A stretch of DNA of 64,000 nt from Bacteroidota bacterium (GTDB taxonomy: Bacteria > Bacteroidota > Bacteroidia > Bacteroidales > VadinHA17), in assembly GCA_018262715.1 (NCBI GenBank), contig JADFDS010000043.1, forward strand, positions 1 through 64,000, given 5' to 3'. Numbering within the stretch: position 1 is the first letter of the stretch; each line of letters starts with the position of its first letter. Under the pieces are notes generated by a model that saw only the letters and a program-made list of their open reading frames with translations, made no database searches and was not told the DNA's origin. A program made the position numbers and the translations under genes. Below, piece by piece: positions 41,598 through 50,208 of the stretch.

Positions 41598-42144
41598 CTT
41601 TTCGCATTTCTGAGAGTATCTTTTTAAGTTTTTCCTTTGCCCTCGAATACTGTGTTTTTGAGGTTGATTCCGAGATCCCCAGTATCTGTGAAATCTCAGT
41701 GTGATCATATCCTTCAAGCAGGTAGAGACTGAAAACCACCCTGTACCCGTCAGGCAGCCGTTCAACAGCCCTGGCAATCACTGGCGGATCAGGCCATATC
41801 ATCTCCTGTGGCTCATCCTGCTGCATTTCATGCCGGCTGTAGTCCTCAATGAGCACCAGCTCAGCCTCCCTCTTCCGGAGCCTGCTGATACACCGGTTTA
41901 TGACTATTGTCTTCAGCCATGCCCCGAAGGTGGAATCAGTGCGGTATGTCCCTATCTTCCTGAAACAGTCCGTAAACGCTTCCTGCAGCATATCCTCGGC
42001 ATCCTCCCTGTTGCCCATTATCCTGTGGGCGGTGTTGAACATCGCCTTCGAGTAAAGCTCATACAGCCTGAACTGTGCTCTCCGGTTTCCCCCGCGGCAC
42101 TCATCAATGAGCCTGTCATGTATGTGTATATCCGGTGTGGCCAA
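41590..42144 (-). CDS. ECF-type RNA polymerase sigma-70 factor
   Basis: AMFNTAHRIMGNREDAEDMLQEAFTDCFRKIGTYRTDSTFGAWLKTIVINRCISRLRKR; LPDGYRVVFSLYLLEGYDHTEISQILGISESTSKTQYSRAKEKL. Confidence 0.93.
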   Translation of the reverse strand: MATPDIHIHDRLIDECRGGNRRAQFRLYELYSKAMFNTAHRIMGNREDAEDMLQEAFTDCFRKIGTYRTDSTFGAWLKTIVINRCISRLRKREAELVLIEDYSRHEMQQDEPQEMIWPDPPVIARAVERLPDGYRVVFSLYLLEGYDHTEISQILGISESTSKTQYSRAKEKLKKILSEMRKDG

Positions 42145-42263
42145 GTTCCAGGTTGTTCCTGATCAATGACGCATCAAATTTACACTAGTTGCATCAACAG
42201 TGCAGAATCCATTTTCCGGTCTTCTTTTTTTTTCAAATATTAGGAACACCAACACATTTTAAT

Positions 42264-42400
42264 TATATTTGCCTTTAGTAAATAACCTGATCAGACAAGT
42301 ACAAAATACAGCGGAAGAAATTTAAGATGCTTTTTACTGTCCAAAAGCAATTTTTCCATTCTTTTCATGGCTGCCCCGACACTTAGTCGGGGCTTTTTTT
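42264..42400 (+). ncRNA. Candidate orphan small RNA (promoter, structured body, intrinsic terminator)
   Basis: TATATTTG (42264-42271); stem GGAAgAAATT(42313-42322)/AATTTTTCC(42349-42357) enclosing GCTTTT(42329-42334)/AAAAGC(42343-42348); terminator GCCCCGAC-ACTTA-GTCGGGGC + T7 (42373-42400). Confidence 0.6.
42373..42400 (+). terminator. Strong intrinsic terminator
   Basis: GCCCCGAC ACTTA GTCGGGGC TTTTTTT; 8-bp perfect GC-rich stem and T tract. Confidence 0.9.
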
Positions 42401-42673
42401 GTGGCTCCGGTGGTCCGTGGGCTCCAGCTCCAGGGTTCCGGTTGTCCGCTGACTCATAAATGCCTGCCCCCGGATTCATTGGCATGATTTGCGTAAAAAA
42501 CCTGTGATTCACCCCTTTTAGTTCAGAAAAGCCCTTCGGCTGACTGCCTGCAGACACCCCCGCTCTCATTCATACTCATACATTTAACCTTTTTTATGAC
42601 TTTAGCAGCCGGCCGGCAGTCATAATCAGCCTTTGATATTTATATCTTAGCACTGACATCTTAAATTAATACC

Positions 42674-43879
42674 ATGCGTACTAAATTCCTTTTAATGACA
42701 CTATGTCTTTTCGCGGTGTCATGCAAGCCCAACGAAGAGCAGATCAGCCGCAAGGCTGAAAGGATTCATGATGACATCCTTTCCGTTGACACACACTGTG
42801 ATACACCCATGCGGTTCTTCAGGGGCGGTTTTGACCCCGGAGTGCGCAATGACAGGGGTTGTGTCGATTTTCCAAGGATGAAGGAGGGAAGGCTTGATGC
42901 TGAATTCTTTGCCATTTTCATCGGTCAGGGGCCGCGTACCCCCGAGGCTTTCGAGAGGGAGCACGGAAGGACCCTTGCGATATTCGACTCAATCAAGGCA
43001 AGCGTAGCCCGCCACCAGGAAATAGCCGGAATAGCACTTAACCCTGATGATGCCCTGCGGCTTAAGACTGAAGGCAAGGTGGCGATATTCATGGGAATAG
43101 AAAATGGCTATCCGATAGGTACAGACATCACAAAGATCAGGCAGTACTATGACCTCGGTGCACGCTATATCACCCTGTGCCATTCTTCCAACAACGATAT
43201 CTGCGACTCATCAAGTGACAAGGGCGGTCCTGAACATAATGGCCTTTCCGCCTTCGGCGAAGAGGTGGTCAGGGAAATGAACCGCGTCGGGATGATGGTT
43301 GACGTGTCACACATCTCTGACGAATCGTTTTATGATGTACTGGCCATAACGAGGGCGCCGGTGATAGCCTCTCACTCATCGTGCCGCGCACTGTGCGAGA
43401 GTCCGCGAAACCTGAATGATGACATGCTTCAGGCCCTGAAGAAAAACGGAGGCGTTATTCAGATCTGCATACTGAGCGATTATCTCAGGCAGCCGGCACC
43501 AAACCCGGAGTATGATGCAAAGGTCAAGGAACTGCGCGACAGGTGGAGGAACGAGGGTCAGGAGCTGACAGAGGAGCAGCAGGAAAAGCGCTGGGAGGAG
43601 TTCTCAAAGCTGAAGGAACAGTATGTCAAACTGGCTACCATTGAAGATGCCGTGAACCATATCCAGCATGTGATTGACGTCATCGGTATCGACTATGTGG
43701 GCATAGGATCTGATTTCGACGGCGGAGGCAGCATAGAGGGGTGCACTGATGTCTCCATGATGAAGAACATCACGAAGGAAATGATCCGCCGCGGCTACAG
43801 CCGTGATGATATTGCCAAGATCTGGGGCGGGAACTTCATGAGGGTCATGAAGGAAGTGCAGGCAGCCAGGAGTATTTAG
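42674..43879 (+). CDS. Membrane dipeptidase (M19, renal dipeptidase family), lipoprotein-like
   Basis: SVDTHCDTPMRFFRGGFDPG; VDVSHISDESFYDVLAITRAPVIASHSSCRALC; YVGIGSDFDGG. Confidence 0.93.
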   Translation: MRTKFLLMTLCLFAVSCKPNEEQISRKAERIHDDILSVDTHCDTPMRFFRGGFDPGVRNDRGCVDFPRMKEGRLDAEFFAIFIGQGPRTPEAFEREHGRTLAIFDSIKASVARHQEIAGIALNPDDALRLKTEGKVAIFMGIENGYPIGTDITKIRQYYDLGARYITLCHSSNNDICDSSSDKGGPEHNGLSAFGEEVVREMNRVGMMVDVSHISDESFYDVLAITRAPVIASHSSCRALCESPRNLNDDMLQALKKNGGVIQICILSDYLRQPAPNPEYDAKVKELRDRWRNEGQELTEEQQEKRWEEFSKLKEQYVKLATIEDAVNHIQHVIDVIGIDYVGIGSDFDGGGSIEGCTDVSMMKNITKEMIRRGYSRDDIAKIWGGNFMRVMKEVQAARSI

Positions 43880-43881
43880 CA

Positions 43882-43979
43882 GGCAATAGGCAATAGGCAA
43901 TAGTGTTGACATCATCGTTACCGAAACTGCCTGGTATCCAGTATTTTCACTACTGCCTATTGCCTGCTGCCTACTGCCT
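43882..43979. repeat. Heptamer (GGCAATA-type) repeats in inverted orientation between convergent genes
   Basis: GGCAATA x3 at 43882-43903; inverted set CTACTGCCTATTGCCTGCTGCCTACTGCC at ~43951-43979 (four degenerate heptamers on the minus strand). Confidence 0.85.
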
Positions 43980-45066
43980 TGTTTTTGCCTTTGACCCGTG
44001 AGAACCTCAATGATTTGATCATCCATGACGGCAGTGGCTTGTTGGGGTCACGGCGCCGCATGTCAAGATACCATCCAAACTTTTTGAGGATGGGCACCTT
44101 GTGCGTCTCCACGAATTCGATAAGGGTGCCGTCAGGATCTTCGATATAGGCGAAGAAGCCTGCTGCCTCGCCCATGTCAAAGCTGTTCCCCTCATGACTC
44201 GCCTTGCTGTCGACTGTAAACGGGAAGCCCGCCTCGCTGCAGTATTTGCGCAGGTTATCCATCCCGCTGATGTCATAGCAGAGGTGAATGAACCCGGGGT
44301 CACCCCAGAGTCTCCCCTCGAATATCCTCGTCGGTTCGCGGTCAAGCGCCTGTACAAGCTCAATGACACTCTGGCCGAAGATGGGATTGAATCCGCCATG
44401 GAATGGTCTTGAGGGTGCGAGGAGCATGCGCCTGAAGCGACCGCTGCCACCGGGTACCGGAGCCAGGTCGTCGAAGGTGCCTGTGGTGTCGGACACCACC
44501 CTGTCATATCCGAGTATGTCAGAATAAAGCCCCATAGCGCGGTCAATGTCCGATACGCCGATAATGGCGCCGTATGATCCGCCGGATATCTTTTTCAGGT
44601 TCATGAACCAGTCGGTGGCTCCCACAATGTGGAACAGGTTGCCGAACGGGTCTTTGACGAAGAAGCTCTTCCTGCCTGAAGGGTCAGTCAGCGGTTGGCC
44701 AATCACCTCCACATTGTTGGCTTTCCAGTATCTCCAGGCGCTGTCGACATCCTTCACCTTCATCTTGCAGGCGAAGATTCCCAGGTCGCCCAGTTTGGTC
44801 TCGCGGTCACGGTATTCCGGTTCTCTTCCCTTGTGCTGCCACACCTCGAATCCGCCGCCACTCTGCAGGTTCATCGCCAGCACGGCATGCCTGCTTCGCG
44901 GCTCGCCGCCGGTATATGGCAGCATAAGCCTCGCCTCCGCCTCATCCTCGAAGATGCGGCAATCCATCCCGAACGCCCTGATGTACCACTCCCATGCTTC
45001 TCTGAGGTCATAAACCCCTACACCCATCTGCTGTATTCCACTGATAATGTAACCTTTGCCTTTCAT
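43957..45066 (-). CDS. Two-domain VOC (glyoxalase/bleomycin resistance) family protein
   Basis: ISGIQQMGVGVYDLREAWEWYIRAFGMDCRIFEDEAEA; GAIIGVSDIDRAMGLYSDILGYD; IEDPDGTLIEFVETHKVPILKKFGWYLDMRRR. Confidence 0.88.
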   Translation of the reverse strand: MKGKGYIISGIQQMGVGVYDLREAWEWYIRAFGMDCRIFEDEAEARLMLPYTGGEPRSRHAVLAMNLQSGGGFEVWQHKGREPEYRDRETKLGDLGIFACKMKVKDVDSAWRYWKANNVEVIGQPLTDPSGRKSFFVKDPFGNLFHIVGATDWFMNLKKISGGSYGAIIGVSDIDRAMGLYSDILGYDRVVSDTTGTFDDLAPVPGGSGRFRRMLLAPSRPFHGGFNPIFGQSVIELVQALDREPTRIFEGRLWGDPGFIHLCYDISGMDNLRKYCSEAGFPFTVDSKASHEGNSFDMGEAAGFFAYIEDPDGTLIEFVETHKVPILKKFGWYLDMRRRDPNKPLPSWMIKSLRFSRVKGKNKAVGSRQ

Positions 45067-45076
45067 GACTCCTTCC

Positions 45077-45877
45077 TTACATTGGTTTGATCCGCCCCGC
45101 TATCCTGAAGAAAAGCGATGGTAAATATTTCCTTATTTTAAGCATCAGCAGCTCCCTGCTGCCGACAAGTATCTCCCTTTTGTTTCGCTGAAGCCCTCTG
45201 ATGATCTGCTCTGCGGCCCTTTCTGGGGTGACGCCGCCTTTCTGCCCGTCGTCCATTCTGCCGTGTTCCTTTCCGGCGGCTGTGAGCGCATGAAGCGAGA
45301 TGGCAGTCTGTACCCTTCCGGGTATGAGCACGGAGACCCGGATGTTGTCCTTGCCGTGTTCAATGAGAAGAGTCTCGAAGAAGCCGTGCAGCGCCTGCTT
45401 GGAGGCTGAGTATGCTGAGCGCAGCGGGAAACCGAACCGGCCTGTGATGGAGCTGGTGGCAGCAATATGCCCGCCTCCGCCCGCGATCATGTGAGGCAGC
45501 ACTGCCTTGGTGAGAGCGATGGTGCCGAAATAGTTGATCTCCATGATTTTACGGTCAAGCCAGATCGGTGTCTCTATCAGCAGGGCCCTCTGGCTTATCC
45601 CCCCGATGTTGAGAAGCATGTCAATCCGGCCCTCACCCTGAGCCACCCTTTTAACCAGGCTTTCGATGCCGGAGGTATCTGAAAGGTCAAAAGGGACGCA
45701 GGTGATACTCCCCTTCATTCCGGAGCACTCTCCGGCTACCCTTTCCAGCCCTGCCGTATCATTAGATGATGCTATCACCCTGCTTCCGCCCCGGGCGAAG
45801 GCCTTTGCCAATGCCTCCCCAATTCCTGAGGAGGCCCCGGTGATCCAGACCACCTTTCCGGTAAAAATATCTTTCAT
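45077..45877 (-). CDS. SDR family oxidoreductase
   Basis: GKVVWITGASSGIGEALAKAFARGGSRVIASSND; YSASKQALHGFFETL. Confidence 0.93.
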   Translation of the reverse strand: MKDIFTGKVVWITGASSGIGEALAKAFARGGSRVIASSNDTAGLERVAGECSGMKGSITCVPFDLSDTSGIESLVKRVAQGEGRIDMLLNIGGISQRALLIETPIWLDRKIMEINYFGTIALTKAVLPHMIAGGGGHIAATSSITGRFGFPLRSAYSASKQALHGFFETLLIEHGKDNIRVSVLIPGRVQTAISLHALTAAGKEHGRMDDGQKGGVTPERAAEQIIRGLQRNKREILVGSRELLMLKIRKYLPSLFFRIAGRIKPM

Positions 45878-45879
45878 TT

Positions 45880-47208
45880 TCAGAGAGAAGAGACGCGTTT
45901 AACGAGTTTGTTGTATGTGTCGAGCAATGTGCTGAAGACCGGGTTTCCGGTGCGACGGAGGTTCCAAATCCTGAAACCGCCTATGGTGCGAAGCAGCAGC
46001 AGAAACCAGTTCCATGCCAATATGCCCAGCAACGGGATGATCATGAACGCCATTATTGCCAGCCACCACGGCTTGATGAGAATAAGGGCCAGTACCAGGT
46101 AGAGCGGTCCGAAAATGAAGCTCAGCCCCAGGAAGAATCCATACCTTGCGGTGCTGATGAATGCGGGATCCTTTGACTTGATGGCCTGCTGGTATGCCAC
46201 CTGGTAAGTCAGTAAATTGAACAGGGCGCCGGCGACAAATACTGGGATGGTGACCAGCAGCAGCAGTGATGACAGTGTCAGCCATAATAGCCGGTGACTT
46301 TTCTTCCTCAGGTGACGGTACGTGACATTCAGCGCCGTGGCGTTGTCACGCACCGAAAGAGATCCCTCACATATCTCCCTGTAGCTCTCCTGGTCAGACA
46401 GTCTCAGCTCGTTGAGCTTGCTGACCAACCGCTGGTCACGGAAAAGCTTCGGGTACTTTATCTTGTCACTGTACTTTTCGTTAATGATGCTTCGAAGTTC
46501 ATTGACAGCCTCATAGTTCTCCACATCCTCAATATGGACCATCACCTTCTTCATCTCATCCGAGAGCCTGTCACGAAGTTCAGCTATAGCCCTGTTGGGA
46601 TTCTCACGGTACGAGTCATAGTACTCCGATACATGGATCGGATGCCCGTACACAACAGTAAGCACCTGCCTGAAACGCCAGTAATGTGAGTATTCAAGTC
46701 CGACCGGAACCAGGTTGATCTCTCCCTTGAACTCCCTCGCCTCAGCGGTCTGGAAGGCGATCCGGCAGATACCCTTCTTCAGCTGTCTCAGTTTCCTGAA
46801 GGTGGCATGATTGCCTTCGGGCAGGATAACCACTCCGTTGCGGTTTTCCATCACTCTCAGTGTGTCACGGAAGGTGTCATCATTCTGCTTCACGGCATCG
46901 AAACCGTCCCTGAGGCGGTAGACGGGAAGCATCTTGAGGAAATACAGGATTTTTGCCACGAACTTCTTCCTGAATATATCAGCCCTCGCCAGGAACACCA
47001 GCTGACGGTCAAGGGTGCATAGCACAGCCATGGCATCCATCAGTGCATTCTGGTGATTGGGCGCCAGAATAGTGGGCACGGAGAAATCGACAGTATCCTT
47101 GCCCAGGACAATTACCCTGCGATAGAAAATATAATTGTGCCAGAAATCGACATACTTCTTTAAAAGCTGATAAAAAATATCATACTTCTCAATGTTCTTC
47201 TTACCCAT
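45880..47208 (-). CDS. 1-acyl-sn-glycerol-3-phosphate acyltransferase (PlsC family), membrane protein
   Basis: VPTILAPNHQNALMDAMAVL (HX4D-like NHQNALMD); VVILPEGNH; C-terminal TMs. Confidence 0.88.
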   Translation of the reverse strand: MGKKNIEKYDIFYQLLKKYVDFWHNYIFYRRVIVLGKDTVDFSVPTILAPNHQNALMDAMAVLCTLDRQLVFLARADIFRKKFVAKILYFLKMLPVYRLRDGFDAVKQNDDTFRDTLRVMENRNGVVILPEGNHATFRKLRQLKKGICRIAFQTAEAREFKGEINLVPVGLEYSHYWRFRQVLTVVYGHPIHVSEYYDSYRENPNRAIAELRDRLSDEMKKVMVHIEDVENYEAVNELRSIINEKYSDKIKYPKLFRDQRLVSKLNELRLSDQESYREICEGSLSVRDNATALNVTYRHLRKKSHRLLWLTLSSLLLLVTIPVFVAGALFNLLTYQVAYQQAIKSKDPAFISTARYGFFLGLSFIFGPLYLVLALILIKPWWLAIMAFMIIPLLGILAWNWFLLLLRTIGGFRIWNLRRTGNPVFSTLLDTYNKLVKRVSSL

Positions 47209-47406
47209 TCCGCAACAAGGTTTTTACCTTCTGTTAAGAGTCGTGAAGCCCGCGGGCCTCACAATTTACGAAGTTATGAAAAGTTTATCCGCAGACTGAA
47301 TAAAATGGCAGGAGTAAGGGTGCATCACCTCTTTTTTAGGTATTTATACCACCATGACCGGGGCTGCGCGGTTCAACCCATGGATTAATTCGGGAGGACT
47401 TTGATT

Positions 47407-47784
47407 CTATTCCAGGAAGTCGTCAAGTTCCCTGCGTTCCCTCTTGGTCGGACGGCCGCTGCCGCGAGGCCGGTAACCGCTGACCATTCTTCCCGGGATA
47501 AGCTTTGTCTTCTCTTCTTCCGGGGTGATGTCAGTGATGTAGCTGCTTACAAGCGGCGCACCGATCCTTCCCCCTGGGATGCCGATAACGGTGTAAGTGT
47601 AAGTGACAGGCGGTTTCCTGACTATGATGGTTGCGCCCGGGGCGATGAGCGATGCCGGTTTGGCAGGATGACCGCTGACGATGACCCTTCCCTTCCTGCA
47701 TTCCTCGGTGGCTATGCTGCGCGATTTGTACAGCCTCACGAACCAGAGGAACTTATCGATCCTTTCTCCCTTCTCCGCTGTCAT
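47407..47784 (-). CDS. S4-domain RNA-binding protein (HslR/Hsp15-like)
   Basis: RIDKFLWFVRLYKSRSIATEECRKGRVIVSGHPAKPASLIAPGATIIVRK. Confidence 0.9.
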   Translation of the reverse strand: MTAEKGERIDKFLWFVRLYKSRSIATEECRKGRVIVSGHPAKPASLIAPGATIIVRKPPVTYTYTVIGIPGGRIGAPLVSSYITDITPEEEKTKLIPGRMVSGYRPRGSGRPTKRERRELDDFLE

Positions 47785-47883
47785 AGGTCACTGCTCAGCA
47801 GTTGGTAATGCGTTGTCACAGGTCACTGTTTTGCAGGGGGTAATACGCTGTAATGGTTCACTGTCTGGCAGCGGGCGGGGCGC
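47779..47883. repeat. Three tandem 35-bp imperfect repeats
   Basis: TGTCATAGGTCACTGCTCAGCAGTTGGTAATGCGT / TGTCACAGGTCACTGTTTTGCAGGGGGTAATACGC / TGTAATGGTTCACTGTCTGGCAGCGGGCGGGGCGC, then TGTCAT. Confidence 0.9.
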
Positions 47884-48466
47884 TGTCATCCCCGGGATTT
47901 TTACCCTTACGGTTATAGGCGGTCATGGTGAGCTCGCATCCAGCCACGGCAAAAGAGAGCATCATCTCCACGGCGAGCGGTATCCTTTTCTCCATTATGA
48001 TAAGCTCTTCAGGGCTCCACTCGCCAAGCACATAGTCAACCTGCCTGCCCCTGGGGAAGTCACTCCCAATGCCTATCCTCAGGCGTGCATACTGATCCGT
48101 CCCAAGCACTTCACTGATGCTTGTCAGTCCGTTGTGCCCGCCGGCGCTTCCCGCTGACCTTAGTCTGATGCTGCCGGTGGGTATGGCCAGATCATCTGTT
48201 ATGACCAGGAGGTTTTCAGGCTCAATCTTTTCCTTCTGCATCCAGTACCGCACTGCATTACCGCTGCGGTTCATGAAGGTGGAGGGCTTGAGCAACACCA
48301 GTTCAGCGTTTTTGTGCCTCATCCTGGCAACATACCCGTAACGGCTGTCCTTAAAAACGATACCGGATGCTGCGACTGCAGCATCCAGTACCATAAATCC
48401 TACGTTATGACGCGTGTTCCTGTACTCGTCGCCAATGTTGCCAAGACCGGCGATAAGATGTTTCAT
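47858..48466 (-). CDS. pth: Peptidyl-tRNA hydrolase
   Basis: MKHLIAGLGNIGDEYRNTRHNVGFMVLDAAV; KPSTFMNRSGNAV; SAGGHNGLTSI. Confidence 0.96.
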   Translation of the reverse strand: MKHLIAGLGNIGDEYRNTRHNVGFMVLDAAVAASGIVFKDSRYGYVARMRHKNAELVLLKPSTFMNRSGNAVRYWMQKEKIEPENLLVITDDLAIPTGSIRLRSAGSAGGHNGLTSISEVLGTDQYARLRIGIGSDFPRGRQVDYVLGEWSPEELIIMEKRIPLAVEMMLSFAVAGCELTMTAYNRKGKNPGDDSAPPAARQ

Positions 48467-49104
48467 TATGCACCCTTACCAGGTTGTTCCTTGGCCGGAG
48501 CCGGAGCCTCGGCAGCCGGCGCCTCAGCTCCCGGAGCAGCAGCTTCTTCCTCCTTGAGAGAAACCCTGGAGACTTCAACCGCTACAATCATTGCGCGCTT
48601 GTTGTCAATGATATCCAGGTTCTCATAATTGAGATCACCTATCTTGACCGACTGCCCGATACCGAGGCCGGTGATGTCAATGGTCATATGATCAGGAATA
48701 TACTTCGTGAGCCCCTTGACCTTCAGTGTTCTGCGCTTAACGCGAAGCTTACCCCCGGCCTTCACACCTGATGACTCACCGGTGATCTTGAGCGGAATGT
48801 CGATTGTAACAGGCTTGTCTTCACTTACCTGCATGAAATCGATATGCTGCAACCTGTCAGAAACAGGGTGGAACTGGATTTCCTTCATCACTGCCTTATA
48901 GCTCTTTCCTGCAACTTCAAGGTTCACAAGAAACACATCGGGAGTATAGACCAGTCCGCGGAAAGCGTTCTCGTGTGCATAAAAATGAAGATTTTCCTTC
49001 GCCATGTACATCACACATGGTACATTATCCTCTGCCCGCAGGCTGTTTGTACTCTTCTTGCCGAAATGTTCACGGGGGAAGGCTTTGATCTCAATAGTTT
49101 TCAT
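48466..49104 (-). CDS. rplY: 50S ribosomal protein L25 / general stress protein Ctc
   Basis: IEIKAFPREHFGKKSTNSLRAEDNVPCVMYM; VEIDIPLKI-like beta domain; Ala/Glu/Pro-rich tail. Confidence 0.93.
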   Translation of the reverse strand: MKTIEIKAFPREHFGKKSTNSLRAEDNVPCVMYMAKENLHFYAHENAFRGLVYTPDVFLVNLEVAGKSYKAVMKEIQFHPVSDRLQHIDFMQVSEDKPVTIDIPLKITGESSGVKAGGKLRVKRRTLKVKGLTKYIPDHMTIDITGLGIGQSVKIGDLNYENLDIIDNKRAMIVAVEVSRVSLKEEEAAAPGAEAPAAEAPAPAKEQPGKGA

Positions 49105-49191
49105 CAGTCTTTAATTTGTTGTGCTACTCAAGGTTAATGCCATATAACCTCCCATTACACGTTTGACGTTTTGTTGGAAAAAATTGGCGTG

Positions 49192-49199
49192 CAAATATA
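49192..49199 (-). promoter_or_regulatory. -7-type promoter motif TATATTTG for rplY
   Basis: CAAATATA on + strand; leader of about 85 nt to the rplY start. Confidence 0.6.
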
Positions 49200-49209
49200 G
49201 CTAAAAAGC

Positions 49210-50148
49210 TTAGAAAACAAAACCCGAACTGATAGAGGTATTTGTATAAACCGCTTTTATTGCTTCGGCGAAGATCTCGCCAATGGAAAGCACCTTTATT
49301 TTCGGCGACTGGCAGATGAGGGGAATGCTGTCTGTGACAACGAGTTCCTCCAGCGGAGACTTGTCAATCTTCTCAACTGCATTTCCGGAAAGGACGGGGT
49401 GGGTGGCCACGGCTCTCACACTGAGCGCACCGCGGTCCCTCATTACCGTGGCGGCAAAAGTAAGCGTCCCGGCCGTGTCTACCATATCATCAATGATCAC
49501 CACATGCCTCCCCTCAACTTCCCCGATGATCGAAATCTCCTCAACCACGTTAGGCTTCTTCCTCAGCTTGTAGCACAGCACCATCTCGCACTGCAGGTAG
49601 CGTGCATATGCATTAGCCCTCTTTGAACCGCCCATGTCAGGGGCGGAGACAGTCAGGCTGGGGAGATTAAGGTTCCTGATATACGGAGCGAAGAGGGCTG
49701 AACCGAAGAGGTGATCGACGGGTACGTCGAAGAATCCCTGAATCTGGTCAGCATGAAGATCCATCGTAATAATCCTGTCAACACCGGCCTTGGTCAGCAG
49801 GTCAGCGGTGAGCTTGGCTCCCAGTGACACCCTCGGCCGGTCCTTGCGGTCCTGCCGTGCATAACCGTAATACGGTATTACCGCATTCACCTTGTAGGCC
49901 GATGCCCTCTTGGCAGCGTCAATCATCAGGAGCAGCTCCATCAGGTTCTCTGCGGGAGGATTGGTAGACTGGATGATGAACACGTGACAACCCCTGACCG
50001 ATTCGTCAAAACAGGGCTGAAATTCGCCGTCACTGAAGCTCAGCAAGGAGCTCTTACCAAGCTCGATGCCGAGGTGGTCGGCAATCTTTTCTGCAATTGT
50101 CAATGAAGATGTGCAGGAGAATATCTTAAAGGGAGCCCGGCCGATCAT
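49210..50148 (-). CDS. prs: Ribose-phosphate pyrophosphokinase
   Basis: FKIFSCTSSLTIAEKIADHLGIELGKSSLLSFSDGEFQPCFDESVRGCHVFIIQST; VVIIDDMVDTAGTL. Confidence 0.96.
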   Translation of the reverse strand: MIGRAPFKIFSCTSSLTIAEKIADHLGIELGKSSLLSFSDGEFQPCFDESVRGCHVFIIQSTNPPAENLMELLLMIDAAKRASAYKVNAVIPYYGYARQDRKDRPRVSLGAKLTADLLTKAGVDRIITMDLHADQIQGFFDVPVDHLFGSALFAPYIRNLNLPSLTVSAPDMGGSKRANAYARYLQCEMVLCYKLRKKPNVVEEISIIGEVEGRHVVIIDDMVDTAGTLTFAATVMRDRGALSVRAVATHPVLSGNAVEKIDKSPLEELVVTDSIPLICQSPKIKVLSIGEIFAEAIKAVYTNTSISSGFVF

Positions 50149-50185
50149 ATCAGAAAGTTGGTTTTGGTTTCACTCAATGATGCCC

Positions 50186-50193
50186 CAAAAATA
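50186..50193 (-). promoter_or_regulatory. -7-type promoter motif TATTTTTG for prs
   Basis: CAAAAATA on + strand, 38 nt upstream of prs start. Confidence 0.5.
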
Positions 50194-50208
50194 ATATTTA
50201 TGGGCTAA

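Noticed and set aside
42291-42569. Minus-strand 92-aa ORF
   Set aside because: Covers the candidate sRNA and its terminator antisense; no recognisable domain; better explained as spurious
47209-47406. ~200-bp intergenic region as a possible tRNA/ncRNA locus
   Set aside because: No cloverleaf, promoter-terminator pair or strong stem found by eye
47779-47883. Possible CRISPR array (three ~35-bp repeats)
   Set aside because: Units are directly tandem with no spacers, imperfect, and no cas genes are in the window
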